NCBI GenBank assembly: GCA_963805705.1
Contig: CAWDVH010000001.1
Location: 930,001-994,000 of the forward strand
Length of the DNA: 64,000 bases
Source: CAWDVH01 sp963805705
GTDB lineage: Bacteria; Actinomycetota; Actinomycetes; Streptosporangiales; Streptosporangiaceae
Direction of reading: 5' to 3'
The translations under genes and the position numbers were made by a program. Shown here one piece after another: positions 17,075 through 26,224 of the stretch; position 1 is the first letter of the stretch; every line of letters begins with the position of its first letter. The notes under the pieces were generated by a model that worked only from the letters and a program-made list of their open reading frames with translations, searched no databases and was not told where the DNA came from.

Positions 17075-17317
17075 TCAGGCGGGCCGGACCGAGAATTCCT
17101 CGATCACCGGGTTCGACAGCAGATCTGCGGCCAGCTCGGCCATGCGGGCCATGGCCGCCTCATCGGCGGGCTCGCCGAGCTCTACCTCAAACCTCTTGCC
17201 CTGCCGGACGGCGAGAACCTGATCGAATCCGAGCCGGCGGCACGCGCCCGCGATCGCCTCGCCCTGCGGGTCATGAATTTCCGGCTTCAGCATCACGTCG
17301 ACGACGATTCTGGCCAC
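17075..17317 (-). CDS. purS: Phosphoribosylformylglycinamidine synthase subunit PurS
   Basis: Small bridging subunit of the three-part FGAM synthase. 80 residues with the family pattern 'VVDVMLKPEIHDPQGEAI' at the start, 'GFDQVLAVRQGKRFEVEL' in the middle and 'LLSNPVIEEFSV' at the end. GTG 17317 is chosen because it directly precedes the conserved first strand; the open frame further upstream (to 17410) has no family similarity. There is no Shine-Dalgarno on this strand, so a leaderless message is possible. It is divergent from the E1alpha gene. The 185-bp gap to the next gene (16891-17074) holds no gene. Confidence 0.92.
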   Translation of the reverse strand: MARIVVDVMLKPEIHDPQGEAIAGACRRLGFDQVLAVRQGKRFEVELGEPADEAAMARMAELAADLLSNPVIEEFSVRPA

Positions 17318-17376
17318 GGGAGGCAGCGTACGCGACGCCTGCGCGTGACACTGAAGCCTGCCCGCCGTACTCCGGC

Positions 17377-17407
17377 TTGACCGGCACCGAGGAATGGCGG
17401 GTACTGT
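17377..17407 (+). promoter_or_regulatory. Possible promoter of the 2-oxoacid dehydrogenase operon
   Basis: 'ttgacc' (17377-17382) and 'tactgt' (17402-17407) with a 19-bp spacer, about 78 bp before the first gene. The spacer is longer than ideal, so the call is tentative. Confidence 0.3.
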
Positions 17408-17484
17408 CACAGCGGAACGCGAACGGACGACCGGCCGTCAAGGGCGGGGCCCGCGGCCGGTCCTGAGTATGCAAGGAGTGGCAC

Positions 17485-18627
17485 GTGGCCGTCAAAGCTG
17501 CCGGGCAGGCTGCCTCCCGCGCCCTCGACAGGCAGGCGGAATCGGCTGAGCTCATCCAGCTCCTCACGCCCGAGGGCGAGCGGACTGAGCATCCCGACTT
17601 CCCCCTGGAGCTGTCTGCCGAGGAAATCAAGGCTCTCTACCGCGACCTGGCGCTCGTCCGCCGGATCGACTTCGAGGCGATTGCCCTGCAGCGCCAGGGC
17701 GAGCTGGGGATCTGGGCGTCCCTGCTCGGGCAGGAGGCCGCGCAGGTGGGCTCGGGCCGGGCGCTCGGTCCCAGGGACATGGCCTTCCCCACCTATCGCG
17801 AGCACGGGGTGGCCTGGTGCCGCGGCGTGGACCCGACCAAGCTGCTCGAGCTCTTCCGCGGGGTCAGCCACGGCGGCTGGGACCCCAAGGAACACAACTT
17901 CCACCTGTACACGATCGTGATCGGCAGCCAGACGCTGCACGCCACCGGCTACGCGATGGGCATCCAGCGGGATGGTGCCGTGGGCGAGGATGGCGAGGCC
18001 GTCATCGCCTACTTCGGCGACGGGGCGACCAGCCAGGGAGATGTCAACGAGGCATTCATCTGGGCTTCAGTCACCAACGCCCCGGTGGTGTTCTTCTGCC
18101 AGAACAACCAGTGGGCGATCTCCGAGCCGCTGGAGCGCCAGACCCGGTTCCCCCTCTACCAGCGGGCACTTGGCTTCGGCTTCCCCGGCATCCGGGTCGA
18201 CGGCAACGACGTGCTGGCCTGCCTGGCCGTGACCAGAAAGGCACTGCAGGCGGCGCGGGAGGGCCAGGGCCCGACGCTGATCGAGGCGTTTACCTACCGG
18301 ATGGGAGCGCACACCACGACGGACGACCCGACCAGGTACCGGCTGTCGGCCGAGCTGGAGTCGTGGAAGCTGAAGGACCCGATCGAGCGGGTGAAGCAGT
18401 ACCTGATCCGCTCCGAGCTGGCGGACCGGAGTTTCTTCGAGGCGGTGAGCGCCGAGGCCGATGTGGTCGGCGCCAGGGTCAGGAAGTCATGCCTGGAGAT
18501 GCCCGACCCGCAGCCGCTGTCGATATTCGAGAACGTCTACTCCGAGCCGAACGTGCTGATCGAGCACGAGCGGGCGCAGTTCGCCGCTTACCTCGACTCC
18601 TTTGCGGACGAGGAGGAGGCCGGCTAA
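17485..18627 (+). CDS. pdhA: 2-oxoacid dehydrogenase E1 alpha (pyruvate/branched-chain)
   Basis: Thiamine-diphosphate-dependent decarboxylating subunit of a pyruvate or branched-chain 2-oxoacid dehydrogenase. 380 residues. The TPP/Mg motif is 'GDGATSQGDVNEAFIWAS' near residue 178, ending in 'CQNNQWAIS'. 'LGQEAAQVGSG' near 75 and 'TYRMGAHTTTDDPTRYR' near 270 (phosphorylation-loop region) are also family marks. GTG 17485 has 'aaggag' 11 nt upstream. Its stop overlaps the ATG of the E1beta gene by one base (TAATG). With vdh upstream in the window, branched-chain oxoacids are plausible substrates, but pyruvate cannot be excluded. Confidence 0.9.
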   Translation: MAVKAAGQAASRALDRQAESAELIQLLTPEGERTEHPDFPLELSAEEIKALYRDLALVRRIDFEAIALQRQGELGIWASLLGQEAAQVGSGRALGPRDMAFPTYREHGVAWCRGVDPTKLLELFRGVSHGGWDPKEHNFHLYTIVIGSQTLHATGYAMGIQRDGAVGEDGEAVIAYFGDGATSQGDVNEAFIWASVTNAPVVFFCQNNQWAISEPLERQTRFPLYQRALGFGFPGIRVDGNDVLACLAVTRKALQAAREGQGPTLIEAFTYRMGAHTTTDDPTRYRLSAELESWKLKDPIERVKQYLIRSELADRSFFEAVSAEADVVGARVRKSCLEMPDPQPLSIFENVYSEPNVLIEHERAQFAAYLDSFADEEEAG

Positions 18628-19610
18628 TGACTACGCTCACCCTGTCCAAGGCACTGAACGAGGGCCTGCGCAAGGCCCTGGAGAACGACCCCAAGGTCCT
18701 CATCATGGGCGAGGATGTCGGGAAGCTGGGCGGCGTTTTCCGCGTCACCGACGGCCTGCAGAAGGACTTCGGCGAGGACCGGGTGGTAGACACGCCCCTG
18801 GCCGAGTCCGGCATCGTCGGCACCGCGATCGGGCTGGCGCTGCGGGGCTACCGCCCGGTCTGCGAGATACAGTTCGACGGCTTCGTGTTCCCGGCCTTCA
18901 ACCAGATAGTGACCCAGCTGGCCAAGATGCGGTACCGCTCGCTCGGTAACGTCAGCCTGCCGGTCGTCATCAGGATCCCGTGCGGCGGTGGCATCGGCGC
19001 GGTCGAGCACCACAGCGAGTCACCCGAGGCGCTGTTCGTGCACACGGCCGGGCTGCGGGTCGTCGCCTGCGGTGATCCCGCTGACGCCTACGCGATGATC
19101 CAGCAGTCCGTCACCTGCGATGACCCGGTGATCTTCTTTGAGCCCAAGCGGCGTTACTGGGATAAGGCCGAGGTCGACGTGCCGGGCGGCGTGGCCGCCG
19201 CGCTCCCGCTCAGCCGGGCCCGCACGCTCGTCAGCGGAACCGACGTCACGGTGATCACCCACGGCCCGATGGTCAAGACATGCGCGGAGACGGCGGTCGC
19301 CGCGGCCGCCGAGGGCAGGTCCCTGGAGGTGATCGACCTGCGGTCACTGTCGCCGCTGGATACCGAGACGATCTTCGAGTCGGTCCGGCGGACCGGAAGA
19401 TGCGTGGTGGTCCACGAGGCATCGGTAACCGGCGGCCTGGGCGCTGAGATCGCCGCGCGGGTGACCGAGGAGTGCTTCTACGCTCTGGAGGCCCCGGTCC
19501 TGCGCGTCGGCGGGTACTCGACCCCGTATCCGCCGTCCAAGCTGGAGGAGTACTTCCTGCCCGACCTGGACCGGGTGCTGGACGCCGTCGACCGCACATT
19601 CGCGTACTGA
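18627..19610 (+). CDS. pdhB: 2-oxoacid dehydrogenase E1 beta
   Basis: Partner of E1alpha; the alpha2beta2 heterotetramer decarboxylates the oxoacid and reductively acylates the E2 lipoyl group. 327 residues with 'GEDVGKLGGVFRVTDGL' near residue 30, 'DTPLAESGIVGTAIGLAL' near 57, 'EHHSESPEALF' near 130 and the C-terminal 'TPYPPSKLEEYFLPD'. The ATG at 18627 shares its A with the preceding TAA stop, so it is translationally coupled to the alpha subunit. Length is normal for this family. The E2 gene begins 10 bp later. Confidence 0.93.
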   Translation: MTTLTLSKALNEGLRKALENDPKVLIMGEDVGKLGGVFRVTDGLQKDFGEDRVVDTPLAESGIVGTAIGLALRGYRPVCEIQFDGFVFPAFNQIVTQLAKMRYRSLGNVSLPVVIRIPCGGGIGAVEHHSESPEALFVHTAGLRVVACGDPADAYAMIQQSVTCDDPVIFFEPKRRYWDKAEVDVPGGVAAALPLSRARTLVSGTDVTVITHGPMVKTCAETAVAAAAEGRSLEVIDLRSLSPLDTETIFESVRRTGRCVVVHEASVTGGLGAEIAARVTEECFYALEAPVLRVGGYSTPYPPSKLEEYFLPDLDRVLDAVDRTFAY

Positions 19611-19619
19611 GGGGGCCGC

Positions 19620-21140
19620 ATGTCAGAGCTCAGGCAGTTCAAGCTCCCCGATGTCGGAGAGGGCCTTACCGAGGCAGACATCGTGAAATGGCTCGTGCAG
19701 CCCGGTGACAAGGTGGCCATCAACCAGATCATCGTGGAGATCGAGACAGCCAAGGCCGTGGTCGAGCTGCCCTCCCCGTATGAGGGTGTGGTCGCCGGAC
19801 TGCTGGTGGCCGAGGGCGCGACGGCCGATGTCGGGACTCCGATCATCTCGGTAGAGGTCGGTGCCGATGCCGGGGCCGGGACGGCGGGCAGTGGGCCGGG
19901 ACGGCCGGATGACGTGGCCGCGCCGGGCGATATCGGGGAGCTGCCGCTGGGCCGGCAGGAGGCGCTGGCCGATGACCTTGTCCCGCCGCCGCCCGCCGAG
20001 GGCGCGGTCGAGCCGGGCATACATGGAAGCCCCGCCCCTAAGCAGGAACGCCAGGCGGTACTCGTCGGCTACGGCGTCAAGCTGGGCGCCACGGCCAGGC
20101 GCGTCAGGAAGTCACCCGCCGAGCGGGCCAGCCAGGCCGAGCGGGCCAGCCAGGCCCAGCAGGCTGCCAGCCAGGCCCAGCAGGCTGTCAGCCAGGGCCA
20201 GCAGGCCGGTCAGGCAGCCGGCCAGTCGCCGGGCCGTCCGCAGGCTGGCGCCCTGGCCAAGCCACCGGTCCGCAAGATGGCCAAGGACCTGGGTATCGAC
20301 CTCTCGGAGCTGACCGGAACCGGGCCGCAGGGATCCATCACGCGAGACGACGTTCAAGCGGCAGCCGACGGCACCGGAGCGGCGCCGGCGTCCGCGGGAC
20401 CTGCCGCCCAGGCCCGGCTCGCACCGGTGACACCGCTGCCCCGCGAGGAGCGGATCCCGATCCGCGGCGTGCGCAAGCACACGGCGGCCGCGATGTCCGC
20501 CAGTGCCTTCACCGCCCCGCATGTCACCGAGTTCCTGCAGATCGACATCACCGAGACGATGACCGCGACCGCCCGGCTGAAGGCACTGCCGGAGTTCGCC
20601 GATATCCGGGTGTCCCCGCTGCTGCTGGTGGCCAGGGCACTGATGGTGGCCATCGCCCGGCACCCGATGATCAACTCGTACTGGGACGAGGCGGCCCAGG
20701 AGATCGTGGTCAAGCACTACGTGAACCTGGGCATCGCGGCCGCCACGGAGCGGGGCCTGGTCGTGCCGAACGTCAAGGACGCCCAGGCGCTCTCGCTGCC
20801 CGATCTCGCTCGCGCCATCGCCGAGCTGGCCGGGACCGCCCGCGCGGGCAAGGCCACGCCCGGTGACCTGCGCGGCGGCACGATCACGATCACCAACGTC
20901 GGCATCTTCGGGATCGACACGGGCACGCCCATACTCAGCCCCGGCGAGACGGCGATCCTCGCGTTCGGGCAGGTCAAGGACGCGCCCTGGGTACATGAGG
21001 GCCAGCTCGCCGTGCGCCAGGTGACCACGCTCGCGCTGTCCTTTGATCACCGGGTGGTCGACGGCGATCTGGGCTCGGCCGTCCTGCGGGATGTGGGCGC
21101 GATGCTGACGGACCCGCTGCGCATGCTCGCCTGGTCGTGA
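19620..21140 (+). CDS. pdhC: 2-oxoacid dehydrogenase E2 (dihydrolipoyl acyltransferase)
   Basis: Core subunit carrying the acyl group from E1 to CoA. One lipoyl domain (residues 1-80) with the lipoylated lysine in 'IETAKAVVELPSPY' near 43. A long flexible linker holds repeated 'ERASQA' and 'AQQAASQ' units. The peripheral subunit-binding domain 'VRKMAKDLGIDLSELTGTG' is near 217-240. The catalytic acyltransferase domain ends with 'SFDHRVVDGDLGSAVL' near 475, including the catalytic His and Asp. There is a single lipoyl domain, which suits the branched-chain and many actinobacterial enzymes. No E3 gene is adjacent; a shared lipoamide dehydrogenase is presumably elsewhere. Confidence 0.93.
   Translation: MSELRQFKLPDVGEGLTEADIVKWLVQPGDKVAINQIIVEIETAKAVVELPSPYEGVVAGLLVAEGATADVGTPIISVEVGADAGAGTAGSGPGRPDDVAAPGDIGELPLGRQEALADDLVPPPPAEGAVEPGIHGSPAPKQERQAVLVGYGVKLGATARRVRKSPAERASQAERASQAQQAASQAQQAVSQGQQAGQAAGQSPGRPQAGALAKPPVRKMAKDLGIDLSELTGTGPQGSITRDDVQAAADGTGAAPASAGPAAQARLAPVTPLPREERIPIRGVRKHTAAAMSASAFTAPHVTEFLQIDITETMTATARLKALPEFADIRVSPLLLVARALMVAIARHPMINSYWDEAAQEIVVKHYVNLGIAAATERGLVVPNVKDAQALSLPDLARAIAELAGTARAGKATPGDLRGGTITITNVGIFGIDTGTPILSPGETAILAFGQVKDAPWVHEGQLAVRQVTTLALSFDHRVVDGDLGSAVLRDVGAMLTDPLRMLAWS
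20119..20216. repeat. 18/21-bp in-frame repeats in the E2 linker
   Basis: Two copies of an 18-bp unit ('gagcgggccagccaggcc') followed by 21-bp variants beginning 'cagcaggct'. Both periods are multiples of three. They encode the Ala/Gln/Ser-rich swinging-arm linker of E2, where length variation should be harmless. Confidence 0.8.
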
Positions 21141-21198
21141 CCGCGTTGGCCGAGTAGAGGTGAACCCGACCGGATGAGCCAGACCTGAAGGGAGCGCT

Positions 21199-21492
21199 GT
21201 GATCAGGCATGTTGTGCTGTTTTCCTGGAACCCCGAGGTGACCCTCGAGCAGAAACAGCGAGTTGCGACCGAACTGCGGGCGCTGCCGCCGCTGATGGCC
21301 GGGCTGCGGGCCTATCACGCCGGAGACGACGCCGGCCTCGTTGAGGGCAACTTCGACTTCGCCGTCGTCGCGGATTTCGACGACGCGGACAGCTACCTCG
21401 CCTACCGCGCTCACCCGGACCATCGCGCGGTCATCGAGCAGTACATCGTGCCGATCGCCCGGCAGCGGGTATCCGTTCAGTACGAAATCTGA
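21199..21492 (+). CDS. Dabb (stress-response alpha/beta barrel) domain protein
   Basis: A 97-residue single-domain protein of the Dabb family (dimeric ferredoxin-like barrel). Marks are the opening 'MIRHVVLFSW', 'LRALPPLMAGLRAYHAG', and the closing 'AYRAHPDHRAVIEQYIVPIA' followed by 'RQRVSVQYEI'. Family members range from plant stress proteins to fungal cyclases and bacterial proteins of unknown function. GTG 21199 has 'agggag' upstream. It lies 58 bp behind the E2 gene and may be the last gene of that operon. A long hairpin follows. Confidence 0.85.
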   Translation: MIRHVVLFSWNPEVTLEQKQRVATELRALPPLMAGLRAYHAGDDAGLVEGNFDFAVVADFDDADSYLAYRAHPDHRAVIEQYIVPIARQRVSVQYEI

Positions 21493-21532
21493 CCCGCCCG
21501 TCGGGGCCTCCCAGGCGCCGTCAGCATGATCA

Positions 21533-21589
21533 CGAGATAACGGGGTCGATTCTCAGTCAATACGACTGAAATTAGACCCCGTTATCTCG
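21533..21589. terminator. Long nested inverted repeat between convergent units
   Basis: Perfect 15-bp arms 'cgagataacggggtc' (21533-21547) and 'gaccccgttatctcg' (21575-21589). They enclose an inner perfect stem 'tcagtc' / 'gactga' around the loop 'aatac'. It lies between the rightward E1/E2/Dabb operon and the leftward acyl-CoA dehydrogenase gene, so a bidirectional terminator is the simplest reading. The AT-richer inner sequence and exact symmetry could equally mark a small mobile palindrome. Confidence 0.7.
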
Positions 21590-21645
21590 GTCGACCCTGA
21601 CCATCCCGGCAAATCGGACATGAACCTGCCGCAAAGCTTCCGGCC

Positions 21646-21733
21646 AACTGGCCACCCGACCAGCCGGCCACCCGATCAGCCGGCCACCCGACGCCAGCCG
21701 GCCACCCGACCAGCTGGCCACCCGATCAGCCGC
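21646..21733. repeat. 16-18-bp tandem repeat
   Basis: Five copies of a unit close to 'agccggccacccgacc' just past the 3' end of the FadE5-like gene. The variable period (16-18 bp) indicates non-coding sequence. The rest of 21590-21767 contains no gene. Confidence 0.85.
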
Positions 21734-21767
21734 CCCATAGGACCTCGACAACCAGCCTCGGCCGGGA

Positions 21768-23597
21768 TCAGAACGCCTCTTCCGGCAACTCCATCAGGTC
21801 AAGCGCGGTTGCCTCGGCGATCTCGCGCTCCGTGGCGAGCCTGGGCAGGACCGTCGCGGCGAAGAAGCGCGCCGCGGCGATCTTCCCCGCGTAGAACGCC
21901 CGGTCGTCGCCCGCCACGCCGTCCTCATCGAGCCTGGCCTGGGCCACTTCGGCCTGCCTGGCCAGCAGCCAGCCGATCACCAGGTCGCCGAGCGCCAGCA
22001 GCAGCCTGGTGGTGTTCAGGCCGACCCGGTAGATCTCGGCGGGCTGCTCCAGGCTCCCGGCCAGGAAGCCGTCCATGGCCGTGACCAGAGCCTCGACGTC
22101 ATCGGCGCCCCTGGCCAGTGCCGCCCGCTCGGCCTTCAGCCGGCCGTTGCCCGCCTCGGCCGCGGCGAACTGCCTGATCTGCCCCAGCAGGTACGCCAGT
22201 GCCTGGCCCCGGTCCCGCGCGATCTTGCGGAAGTACAGGTCCATGCCCTGGATCGCCGTGGTGCCCTCGTACAGGCTGTCGATCTTGGCGTCCCTGATGT
22301 ACTGCTCGATCGGGTAGTCCTGCAGGTATCCGGATCCGCCGAAGGTCTGCAGTGACTGGCTCAGCAGCTCGTACGCGCGCTCGGAGCCGACGCCCTTGAC
22401 GACCGGCAGCAGCAGTTCGTTCAGCCCCGATTCCAGCTCATTCGTCTCGCCGCGGGCTGTGCTTACCTGGACGGCGTCCTGGGCCGAGGCCGTGTAGAGG
22501 ACCAGCGCCCGCATCCCCTCGGCGTAGGCCTTCTGCAGCATCAGGATCCGGCGGACATCCGGATGCCGCATGATCGTGACCCGCGGCGCGTTCTTGTCGG
22601 CCAGCTGAGCCAGGTCACCGCCCTGCACCCGGGTCTTGGCGTAGTCCAGCGCGTTCAGGTAGCCGGTAGACAGGGTCGCGATGGCCTTCGTGCCGACCAT
22701 CATCCGGGCTGACTCGATGATCAGGAACATCTGCCTGATGCCGTCGTGCACGCCCCCGACCAGGGTGCCGATAGCCGGGTGGTCACCGCCGAAGGTGAGC
22801 TCGCAGGTGGTGGATGCCTTCAGGCCCATCTTGTGCTCGACCCCGGTGACATACACGCCGTTGCGCTCGCCGAGCTCCCCGTCCGTCCCGACCAGGTACT
22901 TGGGCACGAGGAACATGGACAGGCCCTTGGTGCCGGGACCGGCTCCCTCGGGGCGGGCGAGCACCAGGTGGAAGATGTTCTCCGCCAGGTCATGCTCGGC
23001 GCTGGTGATGAACCGCTTGACGCCCTCGATATGCCACGTGCCGTCGCTCTGCGCAATGGCCTTAGTACGCCCGGCGCCCACGTCCGACCCGGCGTCCGGC
23101 TCGGTCAGCGCCATCGTCGAGGTCCATTTGCGGTCGATAGCGAACTGGGCGAACTCCTTCTGCTCGCGCGTGCCCAGCCGCCACAGCGCGTGCGCCATCG
23201 AAGTGCCACTCGAATACATCCAGATCGCCGGGTTGGCCCCCAGGATGAGCTCGGCGATCGCCCAGTGCAGCGAGCGCGGGGCGACGGTGCCGCCCAGCTC
23301 GGCGGGCAGCTCCAGGCGGAAATACTCCGCATCCATGAAAGCCGCGAAGGATTTCCTGAAGCTCTCGGGCATCGTCACCGAGTGCGTGGCCGGGTCGAAC
23401 ACCGGCGGGTTGCGGTCGGCATCAGCGAAGGACTGGGCGATGGGCCCGGTGGCCAGCCGGTTGACCTCATCGAGGATTCCGCGCGCCGTCTGCTCATCGA
23501 CGTCGGGGTAGGGCTCCGAGCCGAGTACTTCCTGCCGGCCCAGCATCTCGAAGAGGTTGAACTCGATGTCACGAAGGTGGCTTTTGTAATGCCCCAC
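21768..23597 (-). CDS. fadE5: Acyl-CoA dehydrogenase, FadE5-like
   Basis: A 609-residue FAD-dependent acyl-CoA dehydrogenase of the long form with an extra C-terminal helical domain. It closely follows Mycobacterium FadE5 as I recall it: N-terminal 'MGHYKSHLRDIEFNLFE', 'DRNPPVFDPATHSV' near 68, 'STMALTEPDAGSDVGAGR' near 165, 'VEHKMGLKASTTCEL' near 258 and 'FGGSGYLQDYPIEQYIRD' near 420. The catalytic Glu and FAD-binding residues are in the last of these. It introduces the alpha-beta double bond in acyl-CoA beta-oxidation. Start and length agree with the family. It is divergent from a second acyl-CoA dehydrogenase gene, with 188 bp between them. Confidence 0.93.
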   Translation of the reverse strand: MGHYKSHLRDIEFNLFEMLGRQEVLGSEPYPDVDEQTARGILDEVNRLATGPIAQSFADADRNPPVFDPATHSVTMPESFRKSFAAFMDAEYFRLELPAELGGTVAPRSLHWAIAELILGANPAIWMYSSGTSMAHALWRLGTREQKEFAQFAIDRKWTSTMALTEPDAGSDVGAGRTKAIAQSDGTWHIEGVKRFITSAEHDLAENIFHLVLARPEGAGPGTKGLSMFLVPKYLVGTDGELGERNGVYVTGVEHKMGLKASTTCELTFGGDHPAIGTLVGGVHDGIRQMFLIIESARMMVGTKAIATLSTGYLNALDYAKTRVQGGDLAQLADKNAPRVTIMRHPDVRRILMLQKAYAEGMRALVLYTASAQDAVQVSTARGETNELESGLNELLLPVVKGVGSERAYELLSQSLQTFGGSGYLQDYPIEQYIRDAKIDSLYEGTTAIQGMDLYFRKIARDRGQALAYLLGQIRQFAAAEAGNGRLKAERAALARGADDVEALVTAMDGFLAGSLEQPAEIYRVGLNTTRLLLALGDLVIGWLLARQAEVAQARLDEDGVAGDDRAFYAGKIAAARFFAATVLPRLATEREIAEATALDLMELPEEAF

Positions 23598-23785
23598 CGG
23601 GGCCTCCCGTGCTTCCGAACCTACTGACCGGTAACTTACTCCGCGGTATTTCCAACGCGCTGGACGTCAGCCGCATTCCGCCTCGTTAGGCCCTCGTTTC
23701 ACCTCGGCCCGCCCGTTCCCTGAAACCGAATCTCGTTCTAGAATGTCGCCATCTTACTGAAAGACCCTGGCGAACGAGGTGGACG

Positions 23786-26021
23786 ATGGCGCTCGGCCTG
23801 ACCGAAGAACATCTGGAGCTCGCGGAAGCGATTCGCGGATGGGCGCAGCGCAACAGCCCGCCGGAGGTCGTGCGAGCCGCCGCCGATGGGTCGGACCGCG
23901 GCTCCGCGCACTATCAGGAGTCCCTCGCGCCCAGCCTGGGCGAGCAGGGAGTGCTGAGCCTGCACGTGCCCGATGAGGACGGCGGCCAGGGATACGGCCT
24001 GCCGGAACTCGCCGTGGCCCTCGAAGAGCTGGGCCGGGCCCTGGTCCCCGGAGCGTTCCTGCCGACGGTGCTGGCCAGCGCGGTCCTGGTGTCGGCCGGG
24101 GTGACGGGCAAGCTGCTCGTCGGCCTGGCCGACGGTTCCAGCGCCGGCTCGGTATCGCTGGCCGCAGGCCTGACCGGCACCCCGGCCGCGGACGGCGCCC
24201 TGGTCATCAGCGGCGAGTCGGGGCCCGTGCTCGGCGCATCCATGGCCGAGCTGGTCATCGCCGGTATCCAGACCGCCGATGGCGAGGTCTGGGCCGCGGT
24301 GGACGCCGCCAGCCTTCAGATCACGACGCTGGACAGCCTCGACGTGACCCGCTCGCTCGCGCAGGTGCGGGCCGAGAGCGCCACGGTGCCAGCCGACCGG
24401 CTGCTGCGCCGGCCTCACCCGCGAGTCCGTCACCAGCCTCGCGGCGATCCTCTTCGGAGCAGAGGCCTGCGGCATTGCCGACTGGGCGGTGCAGACGGCC
24501 TCCGAGTACGCCAAGATCCGCCATCAGTTCGGCCGGCCGATCGGCCAGTTCCAGGCCGTCAAGCACCGCTGCGCGCGGATGCTGATCGCGGCGGAGCAGG
24601 CGGCCGCCGCGGTATGGGATGCCGCGCGCGCCGAGCGCGGCACCGGCGAGAGCGCCGATCGCGAGCAGGAGTTCGCCGCCAGCGTCGCCGCGGTGGTCGC
24701 GCTCGATGCCGCAGTCTCGTGCACGCACGAGTGCATCCAGGTCCTCGGCGGCATCGGCTATACCTGGGAGCACGAGGCGGGCCTGTACTACCGGCGGGCG
24801 ATGTCACTGCGCTCGCTGCTCGGCTCCTCCGCGAGCTGGACGGAGCGGGTCGCCACGCTGGCCCTGGCCGGGATACGCAGGCCGGTCCACATGGAGCTCC
24901 CGGACGGCGACGCGCAGGTGCGCGAACAGGTCAGGGCCGAGCTGGCCGAGATTGCACCGCTGACTGGCAAAGAACGGGCAGAACGGCTAGCAGCCGGCGG
25001 CTGGGTCACCCCGCACCTGCCCCGTCCGTGGGGCCGCGGAGCATCCCCGCTGGAGCAGGTCGTGATCGACCAGGAGATGCGCGCCGCCGGGGTGCGGGCG
25101 CCTGGCCTGGCCATCGGCGCGTGGGTCGTGCCGGCGCTGATCAAGTACGGCACGAAGGAGCAGCAGGAGCGGTTCCTGCCGCCCACGCTGCGCGTCGAGT
25201 TCCTCTGGTGCCAGCTGTTCAGCGAGCCGGGCGCCGGCTCGGACCTGGCCGGGCTCACCACCCGCGCGCAGCGGGCCGAGGGCGGCTGGAAGATCAGCGG
25301 GCAGAAGATCTGGACCTCACTGGCCCGGCAGGCGGCCTGGGCGATCTGCATCGCCAGGACCGACCCGGCGAAGCCGCGACACGACGGGATCAGCTACTTC
25401 CTGGTGGACATGCACTCGCCCGGCGTCGAGGTGCGGCCGCTGCGCGAGATCACCGGGGACTCGATGTTCAACGAGGTGTTCCTCGATGAGGTCTTCGTGC
25501 CTGACGACTGCGTCGTCGGCGAGATCAACGGCGGCTGGAAGATCGCCAGGACCACGCTGGCCAACGAGCGCGTGTCACTCTCGCAGTCATGGACGTTCGG
25601 GTCGGGGGTATCTGAGCTGATCCAGGTGGCCAAGGCGGCCGGCGGCCAGCCGCGGGCCGATGTGGGCCTGCTGGTGGCGCAGGGACACGCGATCGACCTG
25701 CTGGGCGTGCGGGTGACGCTCAAGCAGCTGTCGGGCACCGAGCCCGGTGCGACCGGCAGCGTCCGCAAGCTGCTCGGCATGCGCCATGCTCAGGAGGTAT
25801 CCGAGCTGTGCTGGGAGATGTCGGGCGCGTCGGGCGCGCTGGGCGGCCGGGGCGGCCCGGCCGTCACCGAGGCGGGGGAGCCGAATGGCCTGCAGTGGGC
25901 CAGGCAGGTACTGGCGACCAGGGCGCTGACCATCGGCGGCGGCACCACCGACATCCAGCTGAACATCATCGGCGAGCGGATACTCGGCCTGCCCCGCGAC
26001 CCGGAGCCGCCGGTCGGCTGA
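23786..26021 (+). pseudogene. Two-domain acyl-CoA dehydrogenase with a single-base frameshift
   Basis: Two overlapping frames together encode one fused double acyl-CoA dehydrogenase of about 744 residues, like mycobacterial FadE34. The first frame (from ATG 23786) gives the N-terminal half of domain 1, up to 'VPADRLL'. One base too many at about 24407-24410 then shifts the frame. Domain 1 resumes in the next frame as 'GLTRESVTSLAAILFGAEA' and continues through 'YAKIRHQFGRPIGQFQAVK' and a complete second domain ('SEPGAGSDLAGL', 'RALTIGGGTTDIQLNIIGE') to 26021. GTG 24489 could start a C-terminal product lacking half of domain 1. It is a genuine pseudogene or a sequencing error. The upstream ribosome site ('gaggtgg') is intact. 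Confidence 0.8.
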
Positions 26022-26224
26022 CCGCGGGCCGCCGGCTGACCGGAGCCGACCGCCGGCTGGCAACGGCGTGTCGGATCGCCGCAAACCGCGCACTCGTAGC
26101 TACGCTGCATCAAGCCGCGTATTCAGTGGAAGGGCAGATTTCGCGACCCGCCGTGAGCAGAGCGGAATCGATGCCACCACCCCGGCCGCGCTAGCCTGTT
26201 CGTGGCGGCATCAAGGGGGGCCTG

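Noticed and set aside
23598..23785. 'accggtaacttac' and 'ttctagaa' elements between the two acyl-CoA dehydrogenase genes as KstR/FadR-type operators
   Set aside because: The symmetry is only partial and neither matches the KstR core (AACnnGTT), so no regulator can be named.
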